Positions 59,338-64,000 of a DNA stretch of 64,000 nt are shown here, one piece after another. This stretch comes from Sphingomonas sp. dw_22. Its GTDB lineage: Bacteria > Pseudomonadota > Alphaproteobacteria > Sphingomonadales > Sphingomonadaceae. The stretch covers positions 62,001 to 126,000 of the forward strand of contig NZ_JAAVVE010000003.1 of assembly GCF_018449795.1 (NCBI RefSeq). Reading direction: 5' to 3'. Made by a program: the position numbers and the translations under genes. Under the pieces are notes generated by a model that was not told the origin of the DNA, searched no databases, and saw nothing but the letters and a program-made list of their open reading frames with translations. The stretch's first letter is position 1. Each line of letters opens with the position of its first letter.

Positions 59338-60447
59338 ATGGTGCGTGGTCTGATCGCGTTCGGCGCGATGATGGTGCTTGCCGCCCCGGCGGCGGCGCAG
59401 AATTTCGGGCTGGACAGGCGCGACGCCAATTTCGGCGAGCGGCTGACGCTGATCGACGAAAGCCAGGCGCCGGTGATCGGCCCGGACGATCCGGGGCTGG
59501 CGGGCAACAAATCGGGGTTCGAGAACGGTTTCACGTTGAAGCTGGGCGACACCTATCACCTGTTCATCTCCGAGATGTTCGGGCGGCCGCATCTCGACCT
59601 GCGCATCGCGCACTGGACGAGCAAGGACGCGATCCACTGGACCCGCAAGGGCGTGGTGATGGGGAGCAAGCCCGGGCGCTCGGCGGAGAATCCCTTCTCC
59701 GAGGTCTGGATGCAGACGGTGATCTTTGACAGGAAGACCGATCGCTGGAACCTGTTCTACATCGCCTATCGCGGCGGTAGCCCAGCGCATGGCGAGGCGC
59801 TGAACATGGATTACGAAGGCGTCGCCCGCCGCGCGGTGGCGGAGGTGCCGGGGATCGAGGGCATCGACGGGCCGTTCAAGGATGCGGGCGTCGCGATGGC
59901 GCCTGGCGGCAAGGATGCCGCCCTGTGGGAGGGGCAGCAGGGGCTCGATTCCTTCTTCCCCTATCCGGTGGGCGACAAATGGGTGGCACTGCACGGCAGC
60001 CACAATCATTTCCCGGTCGCGCCCTGGCAGGTGGGCGTCGCGACGGCGCCAGGCATGGATTCGAGCGTCTGGACTCGCGTGCCGAGCGAGCAGCCCTCGC
60101 CGATCGAGGGACTGTTCATCGAGAACCCGATCGTGAACCGCCTGCCCAACGGACATTATATCGCCGTGTACGACGCCAATCATTTCGCGCCGAACCAGCC
60201 CGAGATCGCGGCCAATCCAGGCAATTCGGTGGGCTACAGCATCTCCGAGGACGGTATCCACTGGCACCAGGGCCGATCGCTGGTGGTGCAGACGACCGAG
60301 GCGAGCAACTGGGCGTCGGATCTCCGCACGCCGCTGGGGCTGGTGCCCGAGGGCGATGGGATCTTTACCCTGCTCTACACGGGCAAGATGAAGGACAAGC
60401 CGTTCTGGGCGATCGGGCGGGTGCGGGTGAAGCTGACCGGCGATTGA
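59338..60447 (+). CDS. Exported five-bladed-propeller glycosidase-like protein
   Basis: A 369-residue protein with a signal peptide (residues about 1-21, ending PAAAQ) and a propeller fold of the GH32/43/62-like kind: YHLFISEMFGRPHLDLRIAH, then WTSKDAIHWTRKGVVMGSKP, then WMQTVIFDRKTDRWNLFYIA and GYSISEDGIHWHQGRSLVVQ, with the repeated xDxxHW blades. It probably cleaves or binds a sugar in the periplasm or outside. A catalytic pair cannot be fixed by eye. Ribosome site GAGGAGA precedes ATG 59338. It is convergent with the M1 peptidase gene. Confidence 0.75.
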   Translation: MVRGLIAFGAMMVLAAPAAAQNFGLDRRDANFGERLTLIDESQAPVIGPDDPGLAGNKSGFENGFTLKLGDTYHLFISEMFGRPHLDLRIAHWTSKDAIHWTRKGVVMGSKPGRSAENPFSEVWMQTVIFDRKTDRWNLFYIAYRGGSPAHGEALNMDYEGVARRAVAEVPGIEGIDGPFKDAGVAMAPGGKDAALWEGQQGLDSFFPYPVGDKWVALHGSHNHFPVAPWQVGVATAPGMDSSVWTRVPSEQPSPIEGLFIENPIVNRLPNGHYIAVYDANHFAPNQPEIAANPGNSVGYSISEDGIHWHQGRSLVVQTTEASNWASDLRTPLGLVPEGDGIFTLLYTGKMKDKPFWAIGRVRVKLTGD

Positions 60448-60463
60448 GCGGCGGCGCTTCCGA

Positions 60464-62335
60464 TTATTCGGCCACCAGCTTCGCGAGGCCCGCCGCGACG
60501 GTCGGGTGATAGCCCGCCTTGGCCGCTTTGTAGAGCTGGCGGGCGATCGGTTTGCCCCAATCGCCCTGCGCCATCAGCCCGCGATAGACCGGATAGATGA
60601 GCAGGCCGCGGCCGACACTCGTAGCGAAAGCGCGGATCGAGGGGATCGCGGGATCGTAGCGGTTGGCGATGGCGAGCTCGGCCCAGGCGGAGCGGACATA
60701 GGCGTTGCTGGAGGCGGACAGGCCGAGCGTCTCGTCCAGTTCCTTTAGGCGCTCCGGGCTCTGCTGGCGGGGCAGGCCATTCAGGAAGCGGAGCCATTGC
60801 TGGGTGCTCCAGCCCTGCGGCTGGACGGCGGAAACGGGACCGCCGGCCTTGACCGTCGCCAGCCTGGCATCGACCGCGGCAAGCGTGGCGGACGGGATGT
60901 GTACTGCATTGTCGGGCAGCCCCGGCTGATAGGCCCAGCGATCGAGCTGGAGCTTCGCCTCCAGCGCCGCGTCGCCCTTGATGAGGTTGGCGCGCAGGTC
61001 CGCCAGGAAGCCGGCGGTCGTCTGGGGCTGGAAGGCGTGGCGATCGAAATAGGATTTGAGATACGCGTCCCAGCGCGCGCGGCCGACGGCGCGCTCGATC
61101 GTGCGCAGGAAGGTCGAGCCCTTGAAATAGTCGAGCTGGCCGGCGGTGGCGCCGGGATCGCCGTGGAGGCGGGTGGTGGGGGCGTCGGCGCCACCGGCCT
61201 CGGTGATGTCCTTGTTCAGGCCGTCCCAGTCGAGATCGGCATAGATGGCGGCGCGATCGGGGCCGTAGACCGCCTCCATGATGCGGTTCTCGAAATAGGT
61301 GGTGAAGCCCTCGTTGAGCCAGCTATCCGACCAGGTGGCGTTGGTCACGAGGTTGCCCGACCAGCTATGCGCGAGCTCGTGCGCGACGACATCGGTGTTC
61401 GAACGGTCGCCGGTGACGATCGTGGGGGTGAGGAAGGTGAGGGTGGGGTTCTCCATCCCGCCGAAGGGGAAGCTGGGCGGCAGGACGAGCATGTCGTAGC
61501 GACCCCAGCGATAGGGGCCGTAGAGCGCCTGGGCGGCGTCGATCATCTTCTCGACATCGCCGACTTCGTGCGCGGCGGCGTCGAGCTGCGAGGGCTCGGT
61601 CCAGACGCCCGAGCGGGGGCCGGTGGCCTTGAAGGCGAGATCGCCGACCGCGAGCGCGATCAGATAGGGCGGGACGGGCTTGTCCATCCGGAAATGGAAG
61701 GTCTGCCAGCCGGGGCCGGCGGGCGTGCCTTTCGCGCCGTCGATGCGCTCGCCGCTCATCACCGCGACCAGATCGGCGGGGACGGTGATCGCCGCCGACC
61801 AGGTCTGGCGGATGCCGGGGCTGTCCTGGGTGGGGATCCAGCTGCGGTTGTTGATCGGCTGGCCCTGGCTGAAGAGATAGGGCCTGGCCTTGCCGGCGGT
61901 GAGCTCGGGCGCGAGCCATTGCAGTGCCGAAGCGCCGGGCTTCGAGCTGTATCGGATGATGATCCGCTGGGCGCCGTTAAGCTGGATGGTGAGCGCGGAG
62001 CCCAGCTCCTTGTCGCGTTCGCCGAGCGTGAAGGGCAGGGGCTTGCCGGCGGCATCGGTGATCGCGGCGATGTCGAGATCGTCGGCGTCGAGGACGATCT
62101 CCTTCGCGCCCGGCGCGGCGAGGATGTCGAGCCTCGCGGTGCCGGACATGGTCTTCGCGGCGAAATCGGCGCGCAGGGCGAGATCGACATGGGTGACGCG
62201 GGCGATCTCGGGCCGGGCATGGGTCCAGACGTCCTTCGCCTCCGGAGCGGTGAGGATCGGGGCGACGGGCGCGGTCTGGGCGAGGGCGGAGCTGGTGGTC
62301 ATGAGCGCGGCAAGGGCCGGGAGGAGGATATTCAT
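60464..62335 (-). CDS. M1-family aminopeptidase, exported
   Basis: A 623-residue zinc peptidase with a signal peptide (residues about 1-19, ending ALAQT). The substrate-binding motif is GGMENPTLTF and the zinc site is VVAHELAHSWSGNLVTN (about residues 316-332) followed by WLNEGFTTYFENRI, as in leukotriene A4 hydrolase-type M1 enzymes. The C-terminal helical domain ends GYHPTVAAGLAKLVAE. It trims N-terminal residues from peptides in the periplasm. Start ATG 62335 is preceded by GGAGGAGGATATTC-like purines in the correct orientation only weakly, but signal peptide position supports it. Confidence 0.95.
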   Translation of the reverse strand: MNILLPALAALMTTSSALAQTAPVAPILTAPEAKDVWTHARPEIARVTHVDLALRADFAAKTMSGTARLDILAAPGAKEIVLDADDLDIAAITDAAGKPLPFTLGERDKELGSALTIQLNGAQRIIIRYSSKPGASALQWLAPELTAGKARPYLFSQGQPINNRSWIPTQDSPGIRQTWSAAITVPADLVAVMSGERIDGAKGTPAGPGWQTFHFRMDKPVPPYLIALAVGDLAFKATGPRSGVWTEPSQLDAAAHEVGDVEKMIDAAQALYGPYRWGRYDMLVLPPSFPFGGMENPTLTFLTPTIVTGDRSNTDVVAHELAHSWSGNLVTNATWSDSWLNEGFTTYFENRIMEAVYGPDRAAIYADLDWDGLNKDITEAGGADAPTTRLHGDPGATAGQLDYFKGSTFLRTIERAVGRARWDAYLKSYFDRHAFQPQTTAGFLADLRANLIKGDAALEAKLQLDRWAYQPGLPDNAVHIPSATLAAVDARLATVKAGGPVSAVQPQGWSTQQWLRFLNGLPRQQSPERLKELDETLGLSASSNAYVRSAWAELAIANRYDPAIPSIRAFATSVGRGLLIYPVYRGLMAQGDWGKPIARQLYKAAKAGYHPTVAAGLAKLVAE

Positions 62336-62388
62336 GACGTGCTGCTATGCCGATCGCGGCCGGACGGCAACCGCTCCCCAATCGCCGG

Positions 62389-62793
62389 TCATCGTGCCTG
62401 GATCATTTTCCATCCATTCCCCGAGGGATCGCGGAAACCGGCGTCGACGCTGCCATAACGCTCGATCGGCTCCTGCGTGAACTCCACGCCGCCAGCGTGC
62501 ATCCGGTCATAGGCGGCACGGCAATCGTCGACGGCGAGCACGAGCGGCGGCATCGCGCCCTTTGCCACAAGCTCGCGCAGGGTCTGCGCGGTCGCCGCGT
62601 CCACCGTCGGCGGCTGTGGCACGAACAGGCCGAGCTGGAGGGAGGGCTGGTCCGGATGCTGCACCGTGAGCCAGCGATAATCGCCGTTTCGCGCATCGGT
62701 GTGGACGCGGAAACCCAGCTTCTCGACGTAGAATGCAAGCGCTTCGTCCTGATCGCGGACATAGATACCGATAGTTGCGACACCCTGGCTCAT
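62389..62793 (-). CDS. VOC-family (glyoxalase/bleomycin-resistance) protein
   Basis: A 134-residue vicinal-oxygen-chelate protein: VATIGIYVRDQDEALAFYVE and KLGFRVHTDAR in the first beta-alpha-beta-beta-beta unit, RWLTVQHPDQPSLQLGLFV, then LVLAVDDCRAAYDRMHAGGV and FRDPSGNGWKMIQAR in the second. His/Glu metal ligands expected of the fold are partly seen (HP, and no clear final Glu). The substrate is unknown. ATG 62793 overlaps the AraC regulator stop by 4 nt, so the two are one unit. Confidence 0.9.
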   Translation of the reverse strand: MSQGVATIGIYVRDQDEALAFYVEKLGFRVHTDARNGDYRWLTVQHPDQPSLQLGLFVPQPPTVDAATAQTLRELVAKGAMPPLVLAVDDCRAAYDRMHAGGVEFTQEPIERYGSVDAGFRDPSGNGWKMIQAR

Positions 62794-63290
62794 GGAACCT
62801 CCTTTTCCTGGGACACGCTCCTATTATCGCCCGCTTCCTGCCGCCGCTTCTCCGAAACTGCTATGTTGAGATCGGGCCGATGGGCGGCGCTCAGGATGCA
62901 GGCCGGCACGCGCCCGGGCTGGTGCGGGGCGGATTTCTCCCGCGCGCGCAAGGCGTGCGGGCTTTCGCCCGTGATGTCGCGGAAGGTGCGCCCGAACGTT
63001 CCAAGGCTGTTCCAGCCGGTCGCGAACGCGATCTCGGTGATGGACAGGTCGGTCTCCCGCAGGAATGCCGTGGCCCGCTCGATCCGCCGCGTGAGCAGGT
63101 AGCGGTGCGGCGGCATGCCGAAGGCCTGTCTGAACGATCGCGCGAAATGAGCCTCCGAGACTCCGCTCACGCGCGCCAGCCGCGGCACGGTCCACGCCTC
63201 GTGCGAGGCGGCGTCCATCCGGTCCCTGGCGCGCAGCAGGCGGCGCAGAAGCTCGGGATCCTGGCCTGTACCTCCGCGTTCAGCTGCCAC
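62790..63290 (-). CDS. AraC-family transcriptional regulator
   Basis: A 166-residue regulator with the AraC DNA-binding domain at its N-terminus: WTVPRLARVSGVSEAHFARS and FRQAFGMPPHRYLLTRRIER, then LSITEIAFATGWNSLGTFGR and TFRDITGESPHALRAREK. The rest is a basic tail. The start is GTG 63290, 10 nt from the aroB stop; a later start is possible. It shares 4 nt with the VOC gene and probably regulates it, a common pairing. Confidence 0.88.
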   Translation of the reverse strand: MAAERGGTGQDPELLRRLLRARDRMDAASHEAWTVPRLARVSGVSEAHFARSFRQAFGMPPHRYLLTRRIERATAFLRETDLSITEIAFATGWNSLGTFGRTFRDITGESPHALRAREKSAPHQPGRVPACILSAAHRPDLNIAVSEKRRQEAGDNRSVSQEKEVP

Positions 63291-63299
63291 GGCCGGGGT

Positions 63300-64000
63300 T
63301 CAGGGCCGCGCGTCGAGGAAGGCGGCGACCTCTGTCAGATCCACCGTCTTGTCGAGATAGGTCTTCCCGATGCCGTGCGCGAGCAGGAAGGGGAGGGTGC
63401 CGGCGGCCATCTTCTTGTCGTGGAGCATGTGCTCGACCAGCCGCGCGCCGCTGGCGGTGACGCCGGCCGCTGCGAGGCCGTCGGGCAGGCCGATGGCGCG
63501 GAGATGGGCGGCGACGCGCTCGGCGTCCTGGCCGGGGCAGAGGCCCTTGCGCGCGGAGAAGCCGAAGGCGAGGGCCATGCCGGCGGCTACGCCCTCGCCG
63601 TGGAGGAGCCTGGAGGAGAAGCCGGTCTCGGCCTCCAGCGCATGGCCGAAGGTGTGGCCGAGATTGAGGAGGGCGCGCTTGCCCGTCGTCTCGCGCTCGT
63701 CCTCCGCGACGATGCGGGCCTTGGCGGATACCGAATGGGCGATCGCATGCTCGCGCGCGGCCGGGTCTCCGGCGAGTAGCGCGGCGGCATTGGCCTCGCA
63801 CCATTCGAAAAAGGCGAAATCGTCGATCAGGCCGTATTTCACGACCTCGGCATAGCCGGCGCGCAGCTCGCGGGGCGGGAGGGTGTCGAGCACCTGCGGA
63901 TCGATCAGGACCAAAGCGGGCTGGTGGAAGGCGCCGATCAGGTTCTTGCCGGCGCGGCTGTTGATCGCGGTCTTGCCGCCTACCGACGAATCGACCTGGG
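63300..64000 (-). CDS. aroB: 3-dehydroquinate synthase, C-terminal part (cut by window edge)
   Basis: The reading frame is open through the right edge, so the N-terminus is missing; about 233 residues are visible. [20 protein letters not shown] and [20 protein letters not shown] are the signature of AroB, followed by [16 protein letters not shown], and [20 protein letters not shown] and [15 protein letters not shown] with the metal-binding His residues. AroB makes 3-dehydroquinate from DAHP in the shikimate pathway. aroK is probably just beyond the edge (inference). The stop lies 9 nt upstream of the AraC regulator start. Confidence 0.97.
   Translation of the reverse strand, partial: QVDSSVGGKTAINSRAGKNLIGAFHQPALVLIDPQVLDTLPPRELRAGYAEVVKYGLIDDFAFFEWCEANAAALLAGDPAAREHAIAHSVSAKARIVAEDERETTGKRALLNLGHTFGHALEAETGFSSRLLHGEGVAAGMALAFGFSARKGLCPGQDAERVAAHLRAIGLPDGLAAAGVTASGARLVEHMLHDKKMAAGTLPFLLAHGIGKTYLDKTVDLTEVAAFLDARP

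Overview
The window reads as one chromosomal segment of a high-GC alphaproteobacterium, most likely a sphingomonad. This rests on base composition, on the type II secretion gene set, and on housekeeping neighbours that are typical of that group (radA, cvpA, a truncated-IscU-type scaffold, DUF2218 next to a PadR regulator, a stand-alone tryptophan-halogenase-like gene, aroB). The assignment is an inference from gene content; no rRNA or complete tRNA is present.

Region 1 (1-6345) is a type II secretion operon entered inside gspH, in the order H-I-J-L-M-N-D-K, with almost every junction overlapping by 1-41 nt. Region 2 (6421-12169) holds a TPR plus GT41 (SPINDLY/O-GlcNAc-transferase-like) glycosyltransferase, a SleB-type cell-wall hydrolase, an unknown membrane-anchored protein, a small AraC-type regulator and an unknown protein. 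A gene-free stretch (12170-12925) follows that contains nested inverted repeats.

Region 3 (12926-37392) is a group 2-like, ABC-transporter-dependent capsule locus. kpsT is alone on the minus strand. A plus-strand operon (13696-25101) encodes two GT4 glycosyltransferases, the outer-membrane exporter kpsD, two methyltransferases, two FkbH-like HAD-IIIC proteins, a papain-like-peptidase-family protein and an acyl carrier protein. A minus-strand operon (37392 to 26571) encodes kpsC, kpsS, a GT4 enzyme, kpsM, kpsE, a TPR-GT4 protein, an FkbM methyltransferase and a second class I methyltransferase. The two operons converge on a DUF433/DUF5615 toxin-antitoxin pair (25533-26485), beside which lies a decayed copy of the neighbouring methyltransferase. 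A second TPR-GT41 gene (37653-40046) closes the locus, so GT41 genes bracket it. The likely joint job is a capsule with a Kdo linker (KpsC/KpsS), polymer made by GT4 enzymes, decoration by methyl and probably glyceryl (FkbH/ACP) groups, and export by KpsMT-KpsE-KpsD.

Region 4 (40473-43235) looks like a worn mobile-element border: an OmpH-like gene, a strong intrinsic terminator, a 1213-bp IS3-family element with a frameshifted transposase, the N-terminus of a tyrosine integrase cut by that IS, helically phased TGTC repeats, and the 5' half only of a tRNA-Thr gene.

Region 5 (43255-64000) is conserved core sequence: a DUF429-like protein, a MmcQ/YjbR protein, rarA, a PadR regulator with a palindromic operator candidate, DUF2218, a tryptophan-halogenase-like enzyme, a sorbosone-dehydrogenase-like lipoprotein with a DUF2231 membrane protein, a GT4 glycosyltransferase, parDE, radA, an APC permease, cvpA, an Fe-S scaffold, a Kef-type antiporter, dgkA, DUF423, a beta-propeller glycosidase-like protein, an M1 aminopeptidase, a VOC protein, an AraC regulator and aroB (cut by the right edge).
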